NCBI RefSeq assembly: GCF_000002425.4
Contig: NC_037254.1
Location: 1,002,976-1,066,975 of the forward strand
Direction of reading: 5' to 3'
From: Physcomitrium patens
Taxonomy: Eukaryota; Streptophyta; Bryopsida; Funariales; Funariaceae
DNA: 64,000 nt
Shown: positions 37,953-50,313 of the stretch, in pieces
How positions within the stretch are numbered: the stretch's first letter is position 1
How the letters are laid out: each line of letters begins with the position of its first letter
Translations under genes and position numbers: made by a program
The notes under the pieces: model-generated
Told to the model about the DNA's origin: nothing
Seen by the model: only the letters and a program-made list of their open reading frames with translations
Database searches by the model: none

Positions 37953-39809
37953 TGTCGTAATGTGTGAAGTCTTGCTTGAAAATGCTCCGGGCACCTGGCT
38001 ATAGAAGAAAGAATAGAAATTGCGATAACAAAATCCTAATTCTAATAGAATACTAACAATGCTCTAATTAGACTATAATAATGGTAAACAAACGTAATCA
38101 AATTCAAAACAACTCAAAGAAATTTCAAACAAACAATAAAATTTTAAAAGAAATATTAGAATGAACACAAATATTACTCAAACATATGTCAATTCAACCT
38201 TAATTTAATTCTAGTTAAAACCCTATTGAATTTCAGTCAAACTTTAGACCAAACCTAATTAAATCTTAAATCCTAATAACTCTTAAACCTTAAGTCAAAT
38301 CCCAAACAAACCTTAAATTAAACCCTAAATCAAACCCTATTTCAAATCCTAAAGCCTAAACCAAATCCTAAACCTTAATCCAAACTCTAATCCAACCCAA
38401 AACCCTAATCCAAATCCTAAATCCTAAACCAAACCTTAAATCAAATCCTAATCCAAACCCTAAATCAAATCCTAACCAAATCCTAAATCCTAATCCAAAT
38501 CCTAATCCAAACCCTAAATCAAACCCTAAATCAAATCCTAAATCAAATCCTAAACCCTAATCCAAACCCTAATCCAACCCTAAATCCTAACCAAACCTTA
38601 AACCCTAATCCAAACCCTAATCCAAACCTTAAATCAAATCCTAACCAAACTCTAAATCCTAATCCAAACCCTAATCAAACCCTAATCAAATCCTAATCCA
38701 AACCCTAAATTCTAAATCAAACCCTAAATCAAACCCTAGCCAAACCCTAATCCAAATCCTAGTAATTCCTATGACAGATTTAAACCTCAATATGTAATGA
38801 ATAAACCGTTGATCTCAATTCAAAATTTGCATACTTCTTGAAAATCAAGTTTAAAACAAGTACAAAAAAATTTGAAAAGGATCGGAGTTACCAAATTGAC
38901 AAAAACCTCAAAAATATGTTTGGGTGTTAGCTGGCCTCCTTCTCCAATCTTGATGCCAACCTTCCAGAGCCAATTTCTCTTCTTTGCATTGTTCGATTGG
39001 TTTCAAATTTCTCATGGACACAGAAAAACAAGTCTAATACCCTTTCACACAAGTTTTACTCCAATCCAACCATTAGATTGCATGAAATCTCAAAAATCCC
39101 CAATAGACCTAAAATTCTACTTTCTAAGACCTTGACCTGCTTAAACCTCAATATCTCTCAATTCAACCGTTAGATCGAGCTCAAATTCACAATATATATT
39201 TAACAAAACTATAATCATAAATCCAAAAAATTTCACCCATAGATCTCCAACAGAACTCTCGAAATCACTCAAAACATAAACCCTATTTTATTTCATAAAA
39301 TCCAAGTCATCCAAAACAAACCTCCACTTTGCAAAGCTTTTACAAAGTCATATCAACTCCAAATCACCCAAAATCAATGCCTAGTGAAACCCTATCCAAT
39401 CTTCTATCAAACCCCCTTCTCCGATCTGCCAAAGAGTCCTAGAGTCGTCGTCGAGACTCGGTTTTGTGCCTCAAGGTCTGATTTCGATCCTGGTTCATAA
39501 CCGGCCCTCTCCGGGTATCAACTTTCGTCTTCTTGAGGTAATTTTTACTAATTTGCACTCCTAACTCCTCCCTACATATATCTATATCCTTTATTTTTCT
39601 AATCTACCTTGTTTTGCCTTATTTATGGCCTTACAAAGTAAATAGAAGCATAATTTGTAAAAAAGCAGCATTAGCACCTTTAATTTTTCTACCCTTTTAC
39701 TAATATCTATTTTTCTAAGTTAATTTTCTACAATATTTTTGAAGTGAGATCCTCAAAACATGATATATTTCTTCACCCTTTCACCTATTAGTCATATTAC
39801 ATCACGACA
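37953..39809. repeat. Solo LTR 2 (1.86 kb) with 4-bp target duplication ACGG
   Basis: Begins TGTCGTAATGTG and ends TACATCACGACA, the same family as 24707-26375. ACGG flanks it on both sides (37949-37952 and 39810-39813). It interrupts pol of element B between RT and RNase H, which confirms it as an insertion. It carries a telomere-like array at about 38230-38765. Confidence 0.85.
38230..38765. repeat. Degenerate telomere-like array inside solo LTR 2
   Basis: Irregular CCTAAATC, CCCTAATCC and AACCCTAA units over about 530 bases, longer than the copy in solo LTR 1 (about 375 bases). Confidence 0.85.
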
Positions 39810-39813
39810 ACGG

Positions 39814-40640
39814 TTGCAATATTAGAATAGTAATAAGTGCCTCTTTTAACTTATTAAAGGTGCTTTGCTATTCTAATTTTCATTCAAATAAAATACTCTT
39901 TTCTAATAGGTTTGTCAATGAGGCAAGAATATGAGCAAATCGTTGAATAAGACAATGATAATATCCAACAGGCCTAAAAATGAGTAGAGTTCAGAAGCAT
40001 CTTTGGAGGTTGGCCAATCCTCTACTGCTTTTAACTTATCTTATTCCATACATACACCTTTGAAGAATAGCACATGCCTCAAAAAATAACTTTTGACTTC
40101 CAAAGTTCACATTTTGATTGTTTGCAATAAAAGTGACTATCTTATAGCTGGCAGAGCACTTTTCATATGTATTGTTTATGTTCTTTACAAATTTTACTAT
40201 ATACAAGGATATCATCAATGAAGACAACTACATACTTGTCCAAAAGGTGCCAAAATAATTTGTTCATATGATACATGAAAGAAGCTTGAGCATTGAAGAG
40301 GTCAAAAGGTAAAACCAACCATTTAAAATATCCAGAACACATATGAAATAGTCTTTTTTACATCCTCTCTTGCAATAGGTATTTTTCAATAGCCACTCTA
40401 AAAATCTAATTTTCCAAAGATTGTCGCACCTTAAAGTTGGTCAAGAAGATCATCCACGCATGGAAATAGATATGCATTCTTAATAATTTGCTTATTGAGG
40501 CCTCGACAATTGATGTAAAGGTGAAGTCTACCATCGTTCTTAGGTACAAAGAGTACAAGTATTTTCCATGATGATGTGCTTACTTGAATGAGGCCTTTTA
40601 CCAAGAATTTGTCCAATATCTTTTGTAGCTCTTTAAGCTC
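39814..40640 (-). pseudogene. Element B: reverse transcriptase
   Basis: Minus-strand RT remnant. The 40431-40616 frame carries the conserved start of RT (FVPKNDGRLHLYINCRGLNK), and the 40200-40300 stretch corresponds to the YxDD region. Decayed by stops. Confidence 0.75.
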
Positions 40641-40916
40641 TTTTAGTGCTAGGTAATAAATTAGTGGACTTGCTCGTTTGGCTCAAAGCAATAGTTCTAT
40701 TTAAAAGGAGGTACTTCAATCAGCAGACACGCCGCTAGGTAGATTGGTTGGGAAGACATCTTCATATTCTTGTATGAGTTGACCTACTCGTTCTACTCCT
40801 TTGACTGTCTTTCCTACCATTGATGTAAGATTTGGAACCACCATATATACAAATTGCTTATGTTATATTTGCTTCTTCATACAAGTCCTTCCTACAAATA
40901 ATTCTTTGATTGCAGA

Positions 40917-41261
40917 TTATCTTTCTTTTTCACTTAATGTGAAGGTGCAAAGAATCACCTTGGATCCACCATCTTTAAAAGAGATTGTCTTTGCTATCAA
41001 ATTAACTTGCTTATTTCTCATCTCTAGTAATGGCATACCAAAGATAAAATCATATCTTAGCTTTGTCACCTTGAACCTCTTTCTTAAGATATAGGTGTCA
41101 CTCAACTTCAAGGTTTCTTCTTCATATGACTCATTCAATGTATTCTCTTGGTCATCTATAAGGTATATACTTCTTTCCTTGATTGCTGTAGTTTTAATTC
41201 TAAGTTGGTCATCAATTTTAATTGAGATGCAATTTTTGATAGAGCCAAAATCTATAAGCAC
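40917..41261 (-). pseudogene. Element B: retropepsin-like protease
   Basis: An open 114-codon minus stretch with a retropepsin layout: LIDFGSIKNCIS (the D(S/T)GA box, here DFGS) near the N-terminus and FIFGMPLLE (the ILG flap partner) later. The changed active-site box indicates an inactive enzyme. Confidence 0.75.
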
Positions 41262-41299
41262 TTGACATGGCTATCCTCTTAATAGTCTTATTAGATGCA

Positions 41300-42880
41300 C
41301 TAGTCAGATCTTTTTATAATTATTTGAGGCCATGCCATTTGTCTTTGAGAAATAATAGCTATTCCTAATATTAACCCTCTATGCCTTTACTAGAAAGCCT
41401 TGTTTTTTTACTTTGTTTCATTATCAACTTCATAAGTTTTGAGACTATGAATCCACCTTGTCTTGCTAGTGCTTGAATTTTGATGTTCTGGTTCTTGACA
41501 ACCTTAAATCTCATGGCCTGGCTCCTAATAATAGAAATATAATCTCCTTTGTACCAATATTTCTTATCTTTGTGGTATCAATGATCCTTATAGGGCATCA
41601 ATCTCTATTGGCATTGGTTATTATGCCATAGTATTAAATAGTGACATAGGACTTCATGCTATAGGTTGTACTCTACAATTTCTGAAATCTATAGTATTGA
41701 TCATTTCTACTATCCAAATTGACTCTTCAATTGTTTGTAGATCCATTATCTCCACCTCTCATTGGACTCCACATTTCAAACCTCATAGGAATCGATCCAT
41801 CATCTCTGCCTCCAAAACATTGTCAATTTGGAGACATAAAAACTTGAATCAAGAAACATAATCTTGGACCGACTTTTATGGACATACAACTAAAGAAGGT
41901 TCAAGAAGGTTCTAGGAGGTTCTAAAAGATTTTAAGAAGGTTCTTATAGATCCTAAAAAGTTCTAGTAGGTCCTAAGAAGATTTCAAAAGATTCTAGTAG
42001 TTTCTAAAAAAGTTATAGAAGGTCATATGAGATCTTGGAAGGTTCTAGAAGGCTTTAGATGATTTAGGAAGTTGCCGAAGAAGGAACTTATGCTTGCTTT
42101 CTTCTCAAGCCTCATAGAAACTTTTCAAGAAGCTTCATTGGATCTAGTATATATAGCAGTCAAGGCTAAAGGAATCTTCAATCCCGAAAATTTACTTCTT
42201 ATGGTCTAACTAAGACCTCGCATTCTATCCAATTATTGTTCTAATCTTCAGCTAACTCCATTTCTTCGTCTTGAATCCTTATCTTATATATGGTCCTTAA
42301 TATTGACCTAGATTGTGTGAGATTTATTAATTAATTGCGTGCTATCTTTTCTGCATTAATGGATCAAAATTGATTCTTAAACTCAGTCTTAGATTCCTTC
42401 CAATCACAAAATTTACCTTGAGCTCTATAGTTTTGAACTCAATGTTGCCACCAAATGGCTACCGTATCTTTTCAAATAAATGGTTGCATATATAATTCCT
42501 TTAGTGATATTTCTCTTAGATAGGTAGAGGTATTATCACATGTTGAAGAACCATTGACATACATCTTCTTGTCTTGAAGTCTAAGAGTATGTATTAGGCT
42601 TATTCAATTTTAGCTTAGCAAATATTGATTTTTTTATCCTCGAGGCTTCTATTTGCCCTTGCAAAGTAGCTATCTAATTTAAGAGGTATTATTTTTGAAC
42701 TTCTATCTAAAATTGCTCTGTCATATCTCTTATGCTATAATTTTTCCATTGAACTCTATTATTATAATGCCTTCTTACTTTTTGGTTGACTTTTTAAGAG
42801 TAATTTGTGGTAGCATCAATACAATATTTTTTGTGACTACAACAATTGACTTTGGATTAGATGATGATTATTGACATACT
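41300..42880 (-). pseudogene. Element B: gag region
   Basis: Lies between the protease and the 5' LTR of element B, where gag belongs. Only fragmentary frames are left. A stretch at about 41890-42080 has many repeats of a GTTCTA(A/G)(A/G)A(G/A) type. Identity rests mainly on position. Confidence 0.5.
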
Positions 42881-42904
42881 ACCAAAAGTAAATAGTCTAA
42901 CACT

Positions 42905-42918
42905 CGCTTTAATACCAA
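42905..42918 (-). promoter_or_regulatory. Element B primer-binding site
   Basis: Next to the 5' LTR the minus strand reads TGGTATTAAAGC, close to TGGTATCAGAGC, the complement of the plant initiator tRNA-Met 3' end used by many plant LTR elements. Confidence 0.65.
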
Positions 42919-43300
42919 TGATATAAGATTGGTCTATTTCAAGTGTTTAAAATCCTTCTAATCTACAGCTATATAAAATCTCATCACAAAATAGGACAAA
43001 TTCGACCAGAACAAAGCTAAATAAAAGTAAATAGAATGGTACATGGAAGACAAAATTAAGCAATTCGAATTAAGAAAAAATAAAACAAAACAAGAAGATA
43101 AAAAAATCCAATTGTATTAAGAAAAAGGGTCCAAAGCCATACTTGACCAGATGCCTTAAAAGGCCTTTGCTAATCCTATTTATACTTTATTCTACCACCC
43201 TAGACTTTCTAAAATGTTCTAAGGTAGTAGATCCCACTTAGATAACTTCTTTAAACTCCTTTTAGAAGGTTCTATGATGGATCCTACCTAGATAACCGTT
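42919..43300 (-). repeat. Element B 5' LTR, first part
   Basis: Begins TGATATAAGATT on this strand and matches 35454 onward. Interrupted after CCGT at 43297-43300. Confidence 0.85.
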
Positions 43301-44989
43301 ACTGGAGAAAAGAGAGCTTGCCTTGAGAAAGCGCTAGGTTTTTGGCTAACACTAAATTCTTAATTAATCATAAGATTAAAAATACTCTAAGATTATTTAT
43401 AATTTTGTTTTTATTTCTTTTCATAATATTAAATATAGTAGCAATAAACATCAAATGCCAAGCCTCTAGTAATAATAAAAGTTGCATCACTAAATAATAA
43501 TTACCAGACCTCCAATAATAATAAAATTTATAGCAATAAATAATAATTATTAGATTTCCAATAATAGTAAAATTTATAGAAATAAATTATAATTATCAGA
43601 CCTCCAATAATAGTAAAAGTTATAGCAATAAATAATAATTATCGGACCTCCAATAATAGTAAAAGTTGTAGCAATAAATAATAATTATTGGACCTTCAAT
43701 AATAGTAAAATCAATTAGTAATTTCTAAATCTTTTGTAATTTCCAAAACCCTTTTTGTAGTAGTAAAATCCTTGTAATACCAAAATTCCTTCAATACCAA
43801 ATCCCTTTGATGCATTGAACTTTAAAATTTGATAATTTTCAATCCAATTGTTAGATTAAGTTCAAATTATTTGAGAAATAAGGCAGTACCCTTAACTCTT
43901 TTATATCCAATTTTCAATCATTGATTCTTTACAAAACTCTACATAACACAATTTTAGTAGCACAGCCTTTACATGTTGCCTTACAAACATCCATGTACTG
44001 ATTTTGGGATTTCATACAAACCCAATATTGAAATGATATGAAATTTCTTTTTTGTAGCTTCTTAATATTATAACTACATCTTTGGAAAATTTGAGCCAAA
44101 ATTCATTCAAAAATGCTCAAAAAAAATGGCTCAAAACATAACCATTAATAATTCGGTTTACTTACTTCCTTAATTTCCAAGCTCTGACTTCGACCAGCCA
44201 TTTCTTCTTTATTTCAGATCTGATTTTATCAAATCTTACACAATAATTGAAGCCCTTCATGTCAGCTTTCCAATTCTATCTTTTGATTGTTAAATGCCTT
44301 TCTACAATTCTTTGTATGCTTGAAAGAGTGATAGTAGGTACAAATTTCACATCCAGGCTTTAAACAGCCATAACTCTCTCATTACAGACTCAAAGTTAAC
44401 AACCCTTGTACAAAAATTGTATTACTTCAAATCAGCTTTCCAACGACACCTTTTGTTTTCTAGAAAACCATCTACAACTTTCTGTATGCTTAAAAGAGTG
44501 ATAGTCTGTAAACAATTCTTACCCTAACTTCAAACAACCTTAACTTTTTTATACAAAACTCAAATAACAAACTTTATATACCAAATTTATAGCCCAAAAT
44601 ACAAGCTTTCTGAATCTCCCCACTAAACCCTCAAATGCCTCCAAAGATGTGGCCTCTCCTTCAGTTTTCTCTTGAACAATCCCTTGAAGCTCATTGGTCA
44701 TGACCTATAGCCAATGAGAGTGAAGATCCTCTTATCCTTGCCTTATCTATCCATGTAGGTGGCCTAAGGCCACAATACTATAATATCAATATCCATATCT
44801 TTCTACATCTTCTATATTAAATAACCCTAATACTTCTACTTTTACTTATAAAACTTATACAAGTTATTTAAGATTTCTATAAACCATGAAATTTTATAGA
44901 AAATAACTCATTATTTTCTAAGGTCATTATTAAATAATATCAATATAATAACCATTAGTTTTACACTATGAATAAATTACAAAACAACA
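43301..44989. repeat. Solo-LTR-like insert 3 (1.69 kb) with CCGT duplication
   Basis: Splits the 5' LTR of element B and is flanked by CCGT (43297-43300 and 44990-44993). Its right end is AACA. Its left end TACTGG lacks the expected TG, but the next bases (CTTGCCTTGAGAAAGCGC) match the left-end motif of solo LTRs 1 and 2. A block near 43850 matches their CCATTAGATCAAGTTCAAAT motif. I read it as a diverged member of the same LTR family. It holds a 46-bp tandem repeat. Confidence 0.65.
43455..43712. repeat. 46-bp tandem repeat, about 5 copies
   Basis: Units contain the motif ATCAGACCTCCAATAATAG followed by a TAAAAGTTATAGCAATAAA-type tail. Spacing between successive units is 46 bases (for example 43595 and 43641). 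Confidence 0.85.
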
Positions 44990-44993
44990 CCGT

Positions 44994-45170
44994 CCTAAGT
45001 CTTTTCTAAAAAATATCATGGTCGGTCCTATTTAGATAACCATTCTAAATTCTTTTTAGAATATTACACAATAGATCCTACTTGATCTTTTAATCTAACT
45101 TCAATTCTAAAAACTTTGATGGTTCTAACTATCTATCCCTATATAAATATCTTATCTATTTTATGTTACA
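44994..45170 (-). repeat. Element B 5' LTR, second part
   Basis: Continues the LTR after the insert and ends TTATGTTACA at 45170, matching the end of the left LTR at 36010. Confidence 0.85.
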
Positions 45171-46604
45171 ACGGACAACTATCTATGATTTCTATACAAA
45201 TATGTTTTATTTTCTTTATTAAAAGTATGTTATGTCTTTTAATGAATTTTATATCTAAAAACTAAGTTGAGACTCTTGAATCTAGGATAGCAAAAGCTTT
45301 GTGATATTCAGGACTTAAATTAATATCTATTATAAAACAAAGAGAGGATATTAAGGAGAAAATAAGATCTTCATTACATGTTGTATAAGGTTCTAGCCGC
45401 ATGATCCTTATTATACTTAGACAAACTCACTTTTCAATATACTATCTTCTTTGACAATTGTACTTTTAATTTTATGATTGTATCACTTCTTTGGACAATG
45501 TTAAGCAATATCTTTTGGTTCTCAATAATATAAATGAATTCTTTCTTGATGACAATGAGTCTTTTTTTGTTCAATAAGAAGTTAAAAATGTATTGCATCA
45601 ATTTGCATATCTTCTACTTCCAAAGGTATGTATTGATAAGATGATGGTGTTGCTATTGAATTATAATAACATTGAAGTCTATTTATATAATTCTTAGACC
45701 AAAATTCAAAAATTTGATTCTCATACTTTACAGCAAAATCAATTGCTTGACTCAATTTTTGAAGATGAAATGAACTAAGCAACAATTTTTTTACTTCATA
45801 TTATAATACTTAAAATAATTAGCTAATGAGTGTAGTATCATTCTACTTGATATCAATTGTAAGTTGTCAAAATAATAAAGCATAAAATATTACAAATTGA
45901 CTTTTTTGTTGTAAAATACAAATCTTATTTCTTGCAACATGAACTACATCATGTTCTCTATACAAAGATCAAAACTTTGCAAAAAAAACTTTCAAATTAT
46001 TAAATATTAGATCACGTCATTTAAAAAAAGATAAAAACTATAATAATGCAAAATCAAAAAATAGTATTTCAATAAACTTAAGTAATGATCTTGGAGTTAG
46101 ATAGCTTTAAATTTGAAGTTCAATTATCAATAGTACTTAATTAATGAATCCTTGAAACTTTGATTTGTACCATCAAACTTTTGAAATAAGACAATTCTTA
46201 ATTCTCTAATACTTGAATGATATTCTATTATAAGAAAATAGATATGATCTGGTGCAAATATTGAAACAACTCTAATCATCTTTATATCTTGATTTTTTGT
46301 CATTTTTATTCTTACTTGTAGTCATAAATTGAGTTGATGCATTGAAAATATTAATTCTTTTAATTATTTTTGTATTTATGCCATTGTATTCTTTATTTCA
46401 ATAAGCTCTACTATAATAATACTTAAAAAAAAAGATATGTCTAATATCAATTAAGATAAATAAAAGAAAGAGCTTAAAAATAAAGAAAATACTAAAAATA
46501 ATATCAATTTAGAAGAAAATAATCCATAATTCCTAATACACTTATGTCTTATAAAAATAATGGAAAATCCACTTTTAATCCTAAAAAGCAAATCTCTAAT
46601 ATTA
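45171..46604 (-). pseudogene. Element D: protease start and gag
   Basis: Resumes element D where 35453 broke off. The minus stretch 45582-45785 matches gag just before the zinc knuckle (TLSQAIDF-like, then EVEDMQIDA). The remainder is decayed gag reaching back toward the 5' LTR. Confidence 0.75.
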
Positions 46605-46945
46605 TAAATATATTCTTATTAATTTATCAATAATAAGAATTTGATGTAAGCAAATAAGTAAGTCAGGTTTTTTTAAAGAAGTATGAAAAAATAGAAATAA
46701 AAAAGTATGTATAATAAAAAGAAATTAGAATGATTATTGCCAAAAGATAAAAAAAAAAAAAAAAAAAAAAAAAAATAGACATTCTTGAAATTAGTCTAGA
46801 AGCAAGAAAGGAATTAATAAGAATGAAGAAGGCTTCACTCTTGCTTCTATATATATTATCTACCTAAGAGCTATATAGTAATGTTCTATAGGACCTCCAA
46901 AACGTATTGACTTTATACAACATATTATTATATGGCATGTTTTTC
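46605..46945 (-). repeat. Element D 5' LTR, first part
   Basis: Matches the 3' half of the family A LTR in reverse, including the AGAATGAAGAAGGCTTCACTC inverted repeat. An A run of about 28 bases lies at 46749-46776. Interrupted near 46945. Confidence 0.75.
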
Positions 46946-47276
46946 TATCTAAGAATATACTAGATTCCTAATTGTAGAAAATTTAGCTTTAATTTATAGA
47001 TCAAGTTTTAATAAGTGATTTATTCTTATTATAAAAGTTAAATAAATGTAGCAATATAAAAAGATATTTTAATAATAAAAACCTTTTATATTTAAGAGAT
47101 TTTGTATACAAGGCTTTCTATAGCATCTAGAAATGTCCTAACATCCTTTGATATATCAAATCATAACTAACTATTTGCCAATAAGTTATATTATCGATAA
47201 GCTCAAAAAAATCCATAATCTTCTTACAAAAATCTACTTTTATATCATAATTTTGCTATAGATCCATATCTCCATC

Positions 47277-47325
<49 letters not shown>

Positions 47326-48498
47326 GTATTAGCTCCCAAAACCTCTTTACTTTGCATAAAGTACTAAATTATAGCAAAATCATTTCAAAATATTTTTCTC
47401 CTGCAAAAAAAAAATTTCTTTAAATTTTAAAATATTATATCTCTTAATCCAATTATTCAATTTTTTCAAATTTCTAGATAATTTAGCATTTATTTTTAAG
47501 CTTTATCACAAAAAAAATTAAGTGTAAATCTAATATAGATAATTTGGCATCTTAGAAACCTTAGCATATGCTCTAAATTCTAACTTAAAAGCATCCAAAA
47601 ACTATTTTCTTTACATCTCAAAAATCCAAAATCTAAATACTACAAAATTTGATATATAGCTTTATAACATGATAGTACAAATTTTTCAAAAATTTTAGTC
47701 AAAGATTTCTCCAAATACCTAAGATATGGCTAGAACCAAATCCCTCATAAAATTGGTTCATTAATAAACCTCAATTTGAAAGCTTTGTCTTCAAGCAATC
47801 ATTGCATGTTCAAATCAACTCCAAATCTTTTATTTTTTACATGAAAAATATAGTCTTTTAAATCAAATTTCTATTGTACAATCCTATCCTCAAAAGCTCT
47901 TCATATGCATCCATTATGTCCCAAAGAGTGATAGTAGGTACAAAATCAACAATTGAACTTTGAGCGCTTATATCTTCTTCAAGAAAACTCCAATTCATAC
48001 AAAATTTATACCAAAATCATACCTAAAATCCTAATCTTGACGATTCTAACTTTTGATGTTTGAATGGCTTCAAAAGAATAACCCTAATTCCTAATAAAGC
48101 CTCAAGCAGCCTCCTTGAAGTCCATTGGACATGTCTTTTGGCCAATAAGAATATAGATTTTTATCATCCATCTCTATTCATCCATATAATAGGCCTAATT
48201 ATTCTTTTTTATACAAAAATCCTTCTTTATTCATTTTTTTTAATAAGTTTTATATAATACGTACATAATATGTGCATTTAAATATCAAATAAAATAAAAT
48301 AAAATAAAAAAGATTTCAAGAATCACCAATTTCTAATAAAGGTGGCTCTAAATATATAAAAACTATTATCAATATAAAATCAACCTCAATAATAGCTCTT
48401 TTAAACTAACTTCTTTAAAGAAGTAATTTAATTATATTTTATAATCAACTAAAATCTAATAACATGACTCTTACTACATTGTACAATAAATTATATAT

Positions 48499-48548
<50 letters not shown>

Positions 48549-48576
48549 TTATTTACATCGTAGCTGAACCAAAACA
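46946..48576. repeat. Insert in the element D LTR, related to insert 3
   Basis: The middle (about 47400-48260) shares several motifs with 43850-44770, including AAGAGTGATAGTAGGTACAAA. The left part contains the short repeat also seen at 18790-18905. (TA)n tracts lie at about 47280-47322 and 48501-48545. GCATGTTTT on the left and GCATATTTT on the right of the insert may be a mutated duplication. Probably a composite of more than one insertion. Confidence 0.5.
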
Positions 48577-48862
48577 TGATAGCATATTTTAATTTACAAG
48601 ACAAGTTTTCAATATAAGTGCCACATAGTTAACTTATTTTGCAAGCTATCAACATGTGGTTAACTTGATTAAGTTTCTAATCTACCAATCAACTACAAAC
48701 ATATGTAAAGTCAAAATAACATCTATGAAGTTTCTAAAAATCTTTTCTAGAAGATATTATGAAATTAATCATCTTTTATATATTTCTATCTATTCATACT
48801 TCCTAAGTAACAATTACAATAAATAAGTATATATATATATATATATATATATATCCATGACA
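48577..48862 (-). repeat. Element D 5' LTR, second part
   Basis: Front part of the family A LTR in reverse, ending at the complement of TGTCATGG at 48862. It is the right edge of element D. A (TA)n tract of about 25 bases lies at 48829-48853. Confidence 0.8.
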
Positions 48863-49125
48863 CCACATGTGGTAGGTTGAGAAACAAGCTAAGTATGTAG
48901 CATATATATAAAAAACTTACCTTGTAAGTTAATATATGTATTTTACAAAGTGAACATGTTTTGGAGGTGCTATAGAACATCGCCACATAGCTCTTAGTTT
49001 GAGAGTATATGAAGGTAAGAGTAAAGTCTTCTTCACTCTTGTCAATGCCTTTGTATTCTTTAGTCTTGTTTCAAGACTTTCTAATCTTCTTGTCTATAGC
49101 AATAGCTATTCTAGTTTAATACTAT
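48863..49125 (+). repeat. Family A LTR fragment, plus strand
   Basis: The 3' part of another family A LTR, with a variant of the inverted repeat at about 49016-49045. It abuts the end of element D, so D probably inserted into this LTR. Confidence 0.75.
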
Positions 49126-50054
49126 AGTATCATCTTTGAGAGATTTTTTAGTCTTTTTGAGTAACATAACAATATATTGACCTTTTAATTCTTTGAAGTT
49201 CATGTTCTTAATACATAGTGATATTATTAGTGCAGAAAAGAATTATAATTGTTTTATCATTCTCAATGTAGTTCCGCTTACACCTTGTATGATTGACTTT
49301 TTCATAGCCAAACTTCTCATAAAACAAGCATTACATAGAAACCACTTGATCTTTATTCTCATCTTGTGGATTTGGCATGAGGCCAAACTTTGTCTCTACA
49401 GAGGATTTTGAAAGGGTCTGTAACTCCTTCACCATTATGAATTTGACATGCATGTGTCAATGTGACTATTTTAAATATAGATTGTGTTACAAGGTGTCTC
49501 TCCCATTGTGTAAAGAAATACTATTGAGCCTTTATTTTAGGACATTTTTTAAATCTTATTCTAAGAAAATTAAGATTTTTTTGTAAAAAGTCTTAATTTA
49601 AAGTAGAATATAGATCCTTAAAAAAATCATTAAGGAATGTAGATCTTATTTTTAATTTTATTATCAAAAGTGCCATCATCTATGAATTATATTTTGTTTT
49701 AATAACTTTCAAAGTATAATAACTTTCAACTTTCAAACATTGAAATTACATCTAATTACAGAATCTTTATAAAATAATAAAGATGTAAAAAATCATAATT
49801 TATTATGATTTATCATACTTATTTATTTTTACATCAAAGTTTTTGATACCAAAACTTCAATTAAAAATTATAAGATTTAAAAATTACCATGATTTAAGAG
49901 AGTTGTTGCAACAAATATAATTTTTTATAGTTTTTTTTTATGTGCATTACATTTTTATATAAGGTTCTTGCCAACACATGCTTTACAACAATTTTTGAAA
50001 TGAATCCAAATTGTTAAAATTGTATATCTCTCCTCCTCTCAAAAGCATTAGATG
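49126..50054. other. AT-rich DNA, nothing recognised
   Basis: Only short frames without recognisable domains. Probably old repeat DNA at the edge of the MFT gene island. Confidence 0.4.
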
Positions 50055-50313
50055 TACTTATAAAGAGTAAGAAGAAGAAAAGAATAGAAACTCAATAGAA
50101 TTCAAAACAAAACCATGAGATATACTTATAAAGAATAAGAAAGAAGAAAAGAATAGAAACTCAATAGAATTCAAAACAAAACCATGAGATATACTTATAA
50201 AGAATAAGAAAGAAGAAAAGAATAGAAACTCAATAGAATTCAAAACAAAACCATGAGATATACTTATAAAGAATAAAAAGAAGAAAAAAATAGAAAATAG
50301 AATTCAAAACAAA
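50055..50313. repeat. 69-bp tandem repeat, 3 full copies and 1 partial
   Basis: Units start at 50055 (68 bases), 50123, 50192 and 50261 (partial). Each contains TAGAATTCAAAACAAAACCA. The two inner units are almost identical, which suggests recent expansion. The unit length is a multiple of three, so the minus strand appears as a repeating short peptide, probably without meaning. Confidence 0.95.

Larger units (their letters stand above)
35454..45170 (-). mobile_element. Element B: second chromovirus family, interrupted twice
   Basis: Minus-strand Ty3/gypsy element with LTRs at 35454-36010 and 42919-45170 (the latter split by an insert). Removing solo LTR 2 (37953-39809) and the 43301-44989 insert leaves about 6.2 kb. 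Order in element sense is LTR, primer site, gag, protease, RT, RNase H, integrase, chromodomain, LTR. It sits in the protease region of element D. The flanking pentamers ACAAA (left) and ACGGA (right) both resemble ACGAA, the sequence at that site in element E, so they look like a mutated 5-bp duplication. Confidence 0.85.

Noticed and set aside
50055..50313. CRISPR-like array
   Set aside because: The units are directly adjacent without unique spacers, and the genome is eukaryotic.
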